From Paractinoplanes brasiliensis (GTDB lineage Bacteria > Actinomycetota > Actinomycetes > Mycobacteriales > Micromonosporaceae), in assembly GCF_004362215.1 (NCBI RefSeq), contig NZ_SNWR01000001.1, positions 5,748,001 to 5,812,000 of the forward strand: DNA of 64,000 nt, written 5' to 3'. The translations under genes were made by a program, and so were the position numbers. The notes under the pieces were generated by a model that had not been told where the DNA came from, ran no database searches, and saw only the letters and a program-made list of their open reading frames with translations. Every line of letters starts with the position of its first letter. Position 1 is the stretch's first letter. Below, one piece after another: positions 33,896 through 41,245 of the stretch.

Positions 33896-34792
33896 TTACC
33901 AGCCGCGCTCGGACAGGCGGTGCGGCACGGGCTCGTCCTCGACGTTGATGCCGACCATGGCCTCGCCCAGGCCGCGCGACACCTTGGCCAGCACGTCCGG
34001 GTCGTCGTGGAAGGTGGTGGCCTTGACGATCGCGGCCGCGCGCTGGGCCGGGTTGCCCGACTTGAAGATGCCGGAGCCGACGAACACACCCTCGGCGCCC
34101 AGCTGCATCATCATCGCCGCGTCGGCCGGGGTCGCGATGCCGCCCGCGGTGAACAGCACCACCGGCAGCTTGCCCAGTTCGGCCACCTCGCGAACCAGCT
34201 CGTACGGGGCCTGAAGCTCTTTCGCCGCGACGAACAGCTCGTCCTCGGGCAGCGTCTGCAGCCGCCGGATCTCCTGCCGGATCTTGCGCATGTGGGTGGT
34301 CGCGTTGGAGACGTCACCCGTGCCGGCCTCGCCCTTCGACCGGATCATGGCCGCGCCCTCGGTGATGCGGCGCAGCGCCTCACCCAGGTTGGTGGCGCCG
34401 CAGACGAACGGCACCGTGAAGTTCCACTTGTCGATGTGGTTGGCGTAGTCGGCCGGGGTCAGCACCTCGGACTCGTCCACGTAGTCGACGCCGAGCGCCT
34501 GCAGGACCTGCGCCTCGACGAAGTGCCCGATCCGGGCCTTGGCCATCACCGGGATCGACACGGCGTTGATGATCCCGTCGATCATGTCGGGGTCGGACAT
34601 CCGTGACACGCCACCCTGCGCACGGATGTCGGCGGGCACCCGCTCCAGGGCCATGACCGCCACGGCCCCCGCATCCTCAGCGATCTTCGCCTGCTCCGGC
34701 GTGACGACATCCATGATCACGCCGCCCTTGAGCATCTCCGCCATACCACGCTTGACCCGCGCGGTCCCGACGGCGGGCTGGTTGTCAGACAT
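33896..34792 (-). CDS. pdxS: pyridoxal 5'-phosphate synthase lyase subunit PdxS
   Basis: Class I PLP synthase: condenses ribose-5-phosphate, glyceraldehyde-3-phosphate and ammonia from PdxT. 298 residues from ATG 34792 (MSDNQPAVGTARVKRGMAEM). Strongly conserved MLKGGVIMDVVTPEQAKIAE, with active-site Lys regions (MAKARIGHFVEAQVLQ and HIDKWNFTVPFVCGATNLGE) and SGIFKSGNPAQRAAAI at the C-terminus. It is on the opposite strand from pdxT with two genes between, instead of the usual adjacent same-strand pdxS-pdxT. Confidence 0.97.
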   Translation of the reverse strand: MSDNQPAVGTARVKRGMAEMLKGGVIMDVVTPEQAKIAEDAGAVAVMALERVPADIRAQGGVSRMSDPDMIDGIINAVSIPVMAKARIGHFVEAQVLQALGVDYVDESEVLTPADYANHIDKWNFTVPFVCGATNLGEALRRITEGAAMIRSKGEAGTGDVSNATTHMRKIRQEIRRLQTLPEDELFVAAKELQAPYELVREVAELGKLPVVLFTAGGIATPADAAMMMQLGAEGVFVGSGIFKSGNPAQRAAAIVKATTFHDDPDVLAKVSRGLGEAMVGINVEDEPVPHRLSERGW

Positions 34793-34897
34793 GGGAAAAC
34801 TCGCTCCTCAGACAGGTGATGGGTCAGCCGGATCGTAACCACGCCACCCGTCCCCACCGATGGCCAATCGACCCCCCGGTGGCCTGCCCGCCGCCGG

Positions 34898-35323
34898 CTA
34901 CCCGAGGTCGGCCGGGTTGAAGTCCTTCTTCTCGACCAGCACCAGCCAGTTGCCTGTGTTGTCCCGCATCACCGCCTCCACCCCGTACGGGCGATCGGCC
35001 GGCTCCTGCAGGAATTCCACCCCCGCCGAGACCAGCTCCGCGTGGGTCTTGCGGCAGTCGTCGACCCGCAGGCCGAACCCGCCCATCTGTCCCGCCTCCA
35101 GCTGTCCCCGGATGAACGCGGCGGCCTCCGGCGACAGCGGCGGGCCGGGCGTCATCAGCGTCAGCTCGAGCTCGGGCTGGTTGGGGTGGGCCAGTGTGAC
35201 CCACCGCATCTCACCCATGCGTGCGTCCACCCGGGGCTCGAACCCCAGATGACGTACGTAGAAGTCGCGGGTGGCCTCCTGGTCGAGGCAGTACACGGTC
35301 ATCAGCGAGACGTTGAGAATCAT
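34898..35323 (-). CDS. VOC family protein
   Basis: Second VOC-fold protein, 141 residues. Starts MILNVSLMTVYCLDQEATRD and has FDVRLHLGF-type spacing (RHLGFEPRVDARMGEMRWVT), VDDCRKTHAELVSAGVEFLQ and RDNTGNWLVLVEKKDF at the C-terminus. Enzyme or binding role unknown. Its ATG overlaps the AraC stop by four bases (35320-35323), a coupled pair like that at 4752-6045. It lies in the segment that seems to have been inverted. Confidence 0.83.
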   Translation of the reverse strand: MILNVSLMTVYCLDQEATRDFYVRHLGFEPRVDARMGEMRWVTLAHPNQPELELTLMTPGPPLSPEAAAFIRGQLEAGQMGGFGLRVDDCRKTHAELVSAGVEFLQEPADRPYGVEAVMRDNTGNWLVLVEKKDFNPADLG

Positions 35324-35736
35324 GGTTCGACGCTAGGCCGTACCGGCGTCCCGGGCTTCTCCGAAATTGATATCACCCCGTGCATGAACAGCCAGCACCC
35401 CGGAATGTGCGGCGCCCCGTCCGCGTAGCGCCGCTGATAGGCCAGCGGGCTCTCGCCGACCAGGGCGGTGAACCGCGACGAGAACGAGCCCAGCGACGAG
35501 AAGCCGACCGCCATGCACACCTCGGTGACGGTCAGGTTGGCGTGCCGCAGAAGCTCCTGGGCCTCGGCGATGCGCCGGCGCGACACGTAGCGCATGGGAG
35601 TTTCCCCGTACGCGGTCCGGAATGCTCGCACGAGATGACAGCGCGACATGCCGGCCAGCGCGGCCAGCTCACCGAGCGTGAGATCGCGCGCGCTGTGCCG
35701 GTCGATGTGGTCGCGCACCCGGCGCAAGGCGAACAC
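35320..35736 (-). CDS. AraC-family regulator (short, DNA-binding domain only)
   Basis: 138-residue protein consisting essentially of the AraC/XylS DNA-binding domain: SARDLTLGELAALAGMSRCH (first helix-turn-helix) and NLTVTEVCMAVGFSSLGSFS (second), followed by RFTALVGESPLAYQRRYADG. No sensor domain is visible, so it may respond through a partner or through its level. Starts at GTG 35736 only 23 bases from the pdxT start on the other strand, which is very tight for two divergent promoters. It is coupled to the downstream VOC gene. Confidence 0.85.
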   Translation of the reverse strand: MFALRRVRDHIDRHSARDLTLGELAALAGMSRCHLVRAFRTAYGETPMRYVSRRRIAEAQELLRHANLTVTEVCMAVGFSSLGSFSSRFTALVGESPLAYQRRYADGAPHIPGCWLFMHGVISISEKPGTPVRPSVEP

Positions 35737-35759
35737 GGCCCGAGCTTAAGCTGGCCGTC

Positions 35760-36362
35760 GTGAACATCGGAGTGCTGGCCCTGCAGGGCGACGTGCGCGA
35801 ACACCTCGCCGCGCTGGCCGAGAGCGACGTGCTGGCCCGTCCGGTCCGCCGGCCCGAGGAGCTGGCCGACGTCGAGGCGCTGGTCATCCCGGGTGGGGAG
35901 TCGACCGCCATCAGCAAGCTGGCCGTGGCGTTCGGGCTGCTCGATCCGGTCCGCAAGCGGATCGCCGACGGGATGCCGGTCTACGGGTCGTGCGCGGGCA
36001 TGATCATGCTGGCGTCGACGGTGCTCGACGGGCGGCCCGACCAGGAATCGTTCCACGGCATCGACATGACCGTGCGGCGCAACGCGTTCGGCCGGCAGGT
36101 CGACTCGTTCGAGGGCGACGTGGCGATCGACGACATCGAGGGCGGGGATTTCCACGCCGTCTTCATCCGCGCGCCGTGGGTGGAGGAGGTCGGCGACGAC
36201 GTACGGGTGTTGGGTCGCGTCACCGGCGGTCCGGCCGCCGGTAGGATTGTCGCCGTTCGGCAGGGGAACCTGCTCGCCACGGCTTTCCACCCGGAGCTCA
36301 CCGGCGACCTCCGCGTCCACCGGTACTTCGTCGAGATGGTCCGCCAGGCCGTAGACGTTTAG
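35760..36362 (+). CDS. pdxT: pyridoxal 5'-phosphate synthase glutaminase subunit PdxT
   Basis: Class I glutamine amidotransferase that supplies ammonia to PdxS. 200 residues from GTG 35760, MNIGVLALQGDVREHLAALA. The nucleophile is in PVYGSCAGMIML, and the His/Glu pair in TAFHPELTGDLRVH; VIPGGESTAISKLA is the oxyanion loop. It is followed 20 bases later by yebC, as in other actinobacteria. Its partner pdxS lies on the other strand about 1 kb away. Confidence 0.96.
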   Translation: MNIGVLALQGDVREHLAALAESDVLARPVRRPEELADVEALVIPGGESTAISKLAVAFGLLDPVRKRIADGMPVYGSCAGMIMLASTVLDGRPDQESFHGIDMTVRRNAFGRQVDSFEGDVAIDDIEGGDFHAVFIRAPWVEEVGDDVRVLGRVTGGPAAGRIVAVRQGNLLATAFHPELTGDLRVHRYFVEMVRQAVDV

Positions 36363-36382
36363 GCACGACTCGGAGGTTTCGC

Positions 36383-37135
36383 ATGTCCGGCCACTCAAAA
36401 TGGGCGACGACCAAGCACAAGAAGGCCGTCATCGACGCCAAGCGCGGCAAGATGTTCGCCAAGCTGATCAAGAACATCGAGGTCGCGGCGCGCACCGGCG
36501 GTGGGGACCCGGCCGGTAACCCCACGCTCTACGACGCCATCCAGAAGGCGAAGAAGAGCTCGGTCCCCAACAGCAACATCGACAACGCGGTCAAGCGCGG
36601 CTCGGGCCTCGAGGCCGGTGGCGCCGACTGGCAGACGATCATGTACGAGGGGTACGGCCCCAACGGTGTCGCCCTGCTGATCGAGTGCCTCACCGACAAC
36701 CGCAACCGCGCGGCCACCGAGGTACGCACGGCGCTGACCCGCAACGGTGGCACGTTCGCCGACGCCGGCAGCGTGTCGTACCTGTTCAACCGCAAGGGCG
36801 TCGTGATCGTCCCCAAGGCCGGCCTCAGCGAGGACGACCTGATGCTGGCCGTGCTCGACGCCGGCGCCGAAGAGATCAACGACCTCGGCGACTCGTTCGA
36901 GGTGGTCAGCGAGCCGACCGACCTGGTCGCGGTGCGCACCGCCCTGCAGGACGCCGGCATCGACTACGACTCGGCCGACTCCTCGCTGCTGCCCACGATG
37001 ACCGTGCCGCTCGACGAGGAGGCCGCGCGCAAGTTCCTCAAGCTGGTCGACGCGCTCGACGACTGCGACGACGTGCAAGAGGTCTACCCGAACGCGGACA
37101 TCAGCGACGAGGTCATGGCGGCCATCGACGCCTGA
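36383..37135 (+). CDS. yebC: YebC/PmpR family transcriptional regulator
   Basis: 250-residue DNA-binding or translation-related protein, universally conserved and usually next to ruvC. MSGHSKWATTKHKKAVIDAK is the diagnostic N-terminus, with GGDPAGNPTLYDAIQKAKKS and YEGYGPNGVALLIECLTDN. Recent work links the family to ribosome stalling at proline runs as well as transcription. Starts at ATG 36383 behind GGAGG. A 12-bp hairpin terminator follows, so it may end the pdxT-yebC transcript. Confidence 0.95.
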   Translation: MSGHSKWATTKHKKAVIDAKRGKMFAKLIKNIEVAARTGGGDPAGNPTLYDAIQKAKKSSVPNSNIDNAVKRGSGLEAGGADWQTIMYEGYGPNGVALLIECLTDNRNRAATEVRTALTRNGGTFADAGSVSYLFNRKGVVIVPKAGLSEDDLMLAVLDAGAEEINDLGDSFEVVSEPTDLVAVRTALQDAGIDYDSADSSLLPTMTVPLDEEAARKFLKLVDALDDCDDVQEVYPNADISDEVMAAIDA

Positions 37136-37149
37136 CACACAGTATGGTG

Positions 37150-37176
37150 GCGGGGCCGATCGGTGATCGGCCCCGC
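37150..37176 (+). terminator. hairpin after yebC
   Basis: Perfect 12-bp stem (GCGGGGCCGATC and complement) with a GGT loop, 15 bases downstream of the yebC stop. It separates yebC from the Uma2 gene. Confidence 0.75.
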
Positions 37177-37206
37177 TTCGCCGTATCCGCCGGGGAGTGA
37201 CCCGCC

Positions 37207-37758
37207 ATGTCCGGCCTCTCGCTGCCGCCCATCGAGGACCTCGACGTCGACGACCTCGCGTCGCTGCCCAAGCCCTACCGTTACGAACTCCGCGAGGGCA
37301 ACCTCGTCATCGCCGCGCCCTCCAGCTTCTGGCACAAGGTCATGGCGCGCCGCGTCCTGCTGATGTTGCACGCGTCGGGCCTCAACGTCTTTCAAGATCC
37401 CGGCGTACGGGGTGACCGGCCGCGCGACAACCGCGTGCCCGACCTCGGCGTCGTCTCCCGCCTGCCACCCGGCCTGGCGACCTACTCCAACCTGCCCGCG
37501 AGCTCGTTCAGCCTCGTCGTCGAGATCGTCTCCGAGGGCGCGGCCAACGGCGAGTACACCGACAAGGCCGCCTGGTACGCCGAGCACGGCATCCCCGAGT
37601 ACTGGATCGTCGACCGCACGCCCGACCGGGCCGACGACGACGCCTTCGTGTTCGTGCATCGGCTGCTGCTCGCCGGCGGCGAACCGATCTACGGCAGGGA
37701 ACGCAACGTGTTGCTCTCCGAGCTCGAGGCCGAGTATCCCGATATTGCGGCCGGCTAA
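37207..37758 (+). CDS. Uma2 family endonuclease-like protein (DUF820)
   Basis: 183-residue PD-(D/E)XK nuclease-fold protein of the Uma2/DUF820 family, abundant in actinobacteria and cyanobacteria and usually of unknown target. The core motifs are VPDLGVVSRLPPG, FSLVVEIVSEGAANGEYTDK (E-x-V..S plus Lys) and AWYAEHGIPEYWIVDR. It interrupts the yebC-ruvC neighbourhood, which is contiguous in many relatives, and likely represents an insertion together with the adjacent minus-strand gene. Confidence 0.85.
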   Translation: MSGLSLPPIEDLDVDDLASLPKPYRYELREGNLVIAAPSSFWHKVMARRVLLMLHASGLNVFQDPGVRGDRPRDNRVPDLGVVSRLPPGLATYSNLPASSFSLVVEIVSEGAANGEYTDKAAWYAEHGIPEYWIVDRTPDRADDDAFVFVHRLLLAGGEPIYGRERNVLLSELEAEYPDIAAG

Positions 37759-37787
37759 TGTCGCTCGTCTATGTCTGAAGGCAATTG

Positions 37788-38324
37788 TCAGTAATCCACC
37801 GAGAGCCACTGCATGGTCTGGATCATCGTGGCGATGAGAAGCACCCCTAACACGATCCGGCGGCCCACCGCGTGCCACTGCTGCCGCCGGTACGCCTGAC
37901 ACCACGCTATTCCCGCGTCGGCGCTCGCGACCACACCGCGACGGACCGTGCCCGGGATCAGCTCCGCCTTGCGCAGGGCCAGGCTGCCGCCCCGCCGGTA
38001 GAAGGCGGGGGAGTACGCGGGCGGCGGGAGGACCCGCACGTCGACCTCGTAGATCTGCTCGTCGCGCCACTGCTTCGTGCGTACGGCCAAACGGTGTTGC
38101 ATGTATTCGCGCACGGCGTGCGGCCGGCCCAGCAGCCGCCGGCGCCACGCCAGACGGCGCCAATGGCAAGCCACGTCGGCCAGCACGTCCATGTAGATGT
38201 GGGCGGCCTCGGTGTCGCCGCCGACCAGCCGGTTCGTCTCGCGGCGCAGGTCGTCGAGGTGGTGGGTGACGAAGTCGACGTACTCCGGCGGCGGCTCGTC
38301 GTCCATGGGCGGAACGAGATACAT
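37788..38324 (-). CDS. hypothetical protein with C-terminal membrane helix
   Basis: 178-residue protein from ATG 38324, MYLVPPMDDEPPPEYVDFVT. It is acidic at the start, then Arg-rich (WRRLAWRRRLLGRPHAVREY), with one membrane segment at the C-terminus (RIVLGVLLIATMIQTMQWLS). No family recognised. It sits between Uma2 and ruvC on the other strand, in a stretch where relatives usually have nothing or short genes. Confidence 0.6.
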   Translation of the reverse strand: MYLVPPMDDEPPPEYVDFVTHHLDDLRRETNRLVGGDTEAAHIYMDVLADVACHWRRLAWRRRLLGRPHAVREYMQHRLAVRTKQWRDEQIYEVDVRVLPPPAYSPAFYRRGGSLALRKAELIPGTVRRGVVASADAGIAWCQAYRRQQWHAVGRRIVLGVLLIATMIQTMQWLSVDY

Positions 38325-38426
38325 GACTCACCCCCTCCCTCATCGTCGAGGCGTGTCGCCACCGGGCGCAAGTGGGTCGCGTACTAAGGTGTCGAACACA
38401 CGTACGTGAGGCAGGGGAGGTCCGTG

Positions 38427-38960
38427 GTGCGCGTGCTCGGGATCGACCCGGGTCTCACCCGTTGCGGGGTCGGGGTCGTCGAGGGCGTGCCGGGCCGGCC
38501 GTGCAAGCTGATCGGCTACTACGTGGTCTACACCGAGCCGGACGACGACATCTCGCTGCGCCTGCTGCACCTCGACCGGTCGCTGGGCGAGCTCGTGGCC
38601 GAACACAAACCCGACAGCGTCGCCGTCGAGCGGGTCTTTTCCCAGCACAACGTGCGTACGGTGATGGGCACGGCCCAGGCCAGCGCGGTCGGTGTGCTGG
38701 CCGGGGCGCGTGCCGGGCTGCCCGTCGAGACGTACACGCCCAGCGAGGTGAAGGCCGCCGTCACCGGCTCCGGTCAGGCCGGCAAGGCGCAGGTGACGGC
38801 GATGGTCACCCGGCTGCTGTCGCTCGACGCGCCGCCCAAGCCGGCCGACGCCGCCGACGCGCTCGCCCTCGCCATCTGCCACATCTGGCGCGGCGGCACC
38901 CGCGCCCGCATTCAGGCGGCCGCGGTGGCCGCAGCTCGTAAAGGGGTCAGGAAGCGATGA
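38427..38960 (+). CDS. ruvC: crossover junction endodeoxyribonuclease RuvC
   Basis: Holliday-junction resolvase, 177 residues. The start is set at GTG 38427 because GGGGAGG lies eight bases upstream; GTG 38424 and 38406 are in frame. RVLGIDPGLTRCGVGVVEG holds the first catalytic Asp, VAVERVFSQHNVRTVMGTAQ the Glu, and DAADALALAICH the final Asp pair. Its stop overlaps the ruvA ATG (ATGA). First gene of the ruvCAB operon. Confidence 0.95.
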   Translation: MRVLGIDPGLTRCGVGVVEGVPGRPCKLIGYYVVYTEPDDDISLRLLHLDRSLGELVAEHKPDSVAVERVFSQHNVRTVMGTAQASAVGVLAGARAGLPVETYTPSEVKAAVTGSGQAGKAQVTAMVTRLLSLDAPPKPADAADALALAICHIWRGGTRARIQAAAVAAARKGVRKR

Positions 38961-39559
38961 TTGCCAGCGTGCGCGGGGTGGTGGCGGCGATCGCGCCGGA
39001 CAGCGCGGTCATCGAGGTCGGCGGCGTCGGCCTGCGGGTGCAGTGCGCCCCAGGCACCCTCGCCGGCCTCAAGACCGGCGCCGAGGCCCGGCTCGCCACC
39101 AGCATGGTCGTACGGGAGGACTCGCTGACCCTGTACGGCTTCGCCGACGACGACGAGAAACATCTGTTCGAGCTGCTGCAGACCGCGAGCGGCGTCGGCC
39201 CCCGCTTGGCCCAGGCAGTGCTGGCCGTGCACCAGCCCGAGACCGTACGCCGGGCCATCGCCGGGGGTGACCTGGCCACACTGACCCGGGTCCCCGGCAT
39301 CGGCAAGAAAGGCGCCGAACGCATGGTCCTCGAGCTGCGCGACCGCATCGGCCCGATGCCGATCGCCGACGGCGGCCCGGCCGGCGTGCTGCACGGCGCC
39401 TGGCAGGAACAGGTGCGCCAGGGCGTGCTCGCGCTGGGCTGGACAGCCGCCCAGGCCGACCAGGCGGTCGCCGCCGTCGCCGAGGGCATCGACGGCGAGG
39501 TTCCGCCCGTGCCCGTGCTGCTGCGCCAGGCCATCCGGCTGCTGGGCAAGTCCCGATGA
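38957..39559 (+). CDS. ruvA: Holliday junction branch migration protein RuvA
   Basis: 200-residue DNA-binding subunit that loads RuvB on four-way junctions. MIASVRGVVAAIAPDSAVIE is the OB domain; the helix-hairpin-helix motifs are ELLQTASGVGPRLAQAVLAV and TRVPGIGKKGAERMVLEL. The C-terminal RuvB-contact domain is QGVLALGWTAAQADQAVAAV. ATG overlaps ruvC and the TGA overlaps the ruvB ATG, so the three are translationally coupled. Confidence 0.96.
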   Translation: MIASVRGVVAAIAPDSAVIEVGGVGLRVQCAPGTLAGLKTGAEARLATSMVVREDSLTLYGFADDDEKHLFELLQTASGVGPRLAQAVLAVHQPETVRRAIAGGDLATLTRVPGIGKKGAERMVLELRDRIGPMPIADGGPAGVLHGAWQEQVRQGVLALGWTAAQADQAVAAVAEGIDGEVPPVPVLLRQAIRLLGKSR

Positions 39560-40587
39560 GCGAGCTGGTCTCCCCCGACGCGGACGACGAGGACCTCGAC
39601 GCCGAGGCCAGCGTCCGCCCCCGCCGGCTGGCCGACTTCATCGCTCAGCACCGGGTGCGCGACCAGCTCGAACTCCTCCTCAAGGGCGCCATGGGCCGCG
39701 GCACCCCACCCGACCACATCCTGCTCTCAGGCCCGCCTGGCTTAGGTAAGACGACGCTGGCCAACATCACGGCGGCGGAGCTGGGGACGGGGATTCGGAC
39801 GACCAGTGGGCCGGTGATCGAGCGGTCGGGCGATCTGGCCGCGATCCTGACCAGCCTCGGCCCCGGTGATGTGCTGTTCATCGACGAGATCCACCGCATC
39901 GCCAAGCCGGCTGAGGAGTTGCTGTACAGCGCGATGGAGGATTTCCGGGTCGACGTCATCGTGGGCAAGGGGCCCGGGGCGACCGCGATTCCGATCGACG
40001 TCGAGCCGTTCACGCTGGTGGGGGCGACGACCCGGGCGGGGCTGCTGTCAGGGCCGATGCGTGACCGGTTCGGCTTCGTGGCGCACCTGGACTTCTACTC
40101 ACCGGAGGATCTTGACGCGTTGCTGCACCGCTCGGCCCGCATCCTCGGGGTGCCGATCACGGCGGGCGGCGCGGCCGAGATCGCCGGGCGTTCGCGGGGC
40201 ACTCCGCGTATTGCGAACCGCCTGCTCCGGCGGGTGCGGGACTTCGCCGAGGTGCGCGCCGACGGGGTGGTGACCGAGGAGACGGCTCGGGCGGCGCTCA
40301 AGGTGTACGACGTGGACGCTCTGGGCCTCGATCGGCTGGACCGGGCCGTGTTGCGCGCGTTGATCGAGTCGTTCAAGGGTGGCCCGGTGGGTCTGTCCAC
40401 GCTGGCGGTTGCCGTCGGCGAGCAGTCCGACACGGTCGAGGAGGTCTGCGAGCCTTTCCTCGTACGGGCCGGCTTGCTCGCCCGGACGCCGCGTGGGCGG
40501 GTCGCGACCGAGGCTGGCTGGGCACACCTGGGAAAGACGCCGCCCTCCGGCACGGTCCAAGGGGATTTGTTCGCCCGGGACGCCTGA
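39556..40587 (+). CDS. ruvB: Holliday junction branch migration ATPase RuvB
   Basis: Hexameric AAA+ motor of branch migration, 343 residues. It carries the signature RPRRLADFIAQHRVRDQLEL, Walker A LSGPPGLGKTTLANI, Walker B VLFIDEIHRIAKPAEE, sensor 1 GATTRAGLLSGPMRDRFG and the winged-helix end. Codon 63, in Walker A, is TTA (39742-39744), rare in such GC-rich DNA. Final gene of ruvCAB; followed by a 147-bp gap before yajC. Confidence 0.96.
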   Translation: MSELVSPDADDEDLDAEASVRPRRLADFIAQHRVRDQLELLLKGAMGRGTPPDHILLSGPPGLGKTTLANITAAELGTGIRTTSGPVIERSGDLAAILTSLGPGDVLFIDEIHRIAKPAEELLYSAMEDFRVDVIVGKGPGATAIPIDVEPFTLVGATTRAGLLSGPMRDRFGFVAHLDFYSPEDLDALLHRSARILGVPITAGGAAEIAGRSRGTPRIANRLLRRVRDFAEVRADGVVTEETARAALKVYDVDALGLDRLDRAVLRALIESFKGGPVGLSTLAVAVGEQSDTVEEVCEPFLVRAGLLARTPRGRVATEAGWAHLGKTPPSGTVQGDLFARDA

Positions 40588-40734
40588 AATCCTCTCGTAA
40601 TGCGAACGTGATGTGTGCCGCATTCGGACTTCTCAGGTTGACCGATTAGACTCGCCGCCGTTCAACCCGGGATGTGCTTATCGCCCCGGTGCGCGTGATC
40701 CGCGCCGCCGGTGGCCAACGGAAGGCTTTATTTC

Positions 40735-41112
40735 GTGATCCAGGCAGCCGAGGCATCCGGCGGTGGCAGCTTCACGCCGCTGCTCCTCATCGTTCTGCTC
40801 TTCGCCGTGATGTATTTCCTCATGATCCGGCCGCAGCAGAAGCGGCGCCGTGAGGCTCAGCAGATGCAGAACGCCCTGGGCCCGGGCGACCGCATCGTCA
40901 CCATCGGTGGCCTGCACGGCACGGTCGTCTCCGTCGACGACGACGTCGTGACCCTCGACATCGCCGACGGCGTCCACGTGCAGTTCGCCCGTCCGGCGAT
41001 CGCCCGCGTCCTTCCCGCCGAGTCCGCCGCCGCGCCGATCGAGGAGCCGGTCGAGCCCGCGGTGGAGGAGCCGGTTGTCGACCCGGTGACCGATACGCGT
41101 AAAAAGGACTGA
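40735..41112 (+). CDS. yajC: preprotein translocase subunit YajC
   Basis: Small single-helix accessory subunit of the SecDF complex, 125 residues. GTG 40735 is preferred because GGAAGG lies ten bases upstream; GTG 40711 has no ribosome site. The helix is LLLIVLLFAVMYFLMIRPQQ, followed by the invariant KRRREAQQMQNALGPGDRIV TIGGLHG region (split here for length) and an acidic tail. It is followed by secD and secF. Confidence 0.92.
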   Translation: MIQAAEASGGGSFTPLLLIVLLFAVMYFLMIRPQQKRRREAQQMQNALGPGDRIVTIGGLHGTVVSVDDDVVTLDIADGVHVQFARPAIARVLPAESAAAPIEEPVEPAVEEPVVDPVTDTRKKD

Positions 41113-41245
41113 CGTTAGTCCCTACGGGCCGGCCCGCGGTGACTCATAGCCGCCGGGCCGGTTCGTCGGGTGTGCGCGGAGCCAGCCGCGTGAGCCAGAT
41201 TCACCAGACCGGATCAGATTCGCAAGACACAGGGAGACCGAAGCC

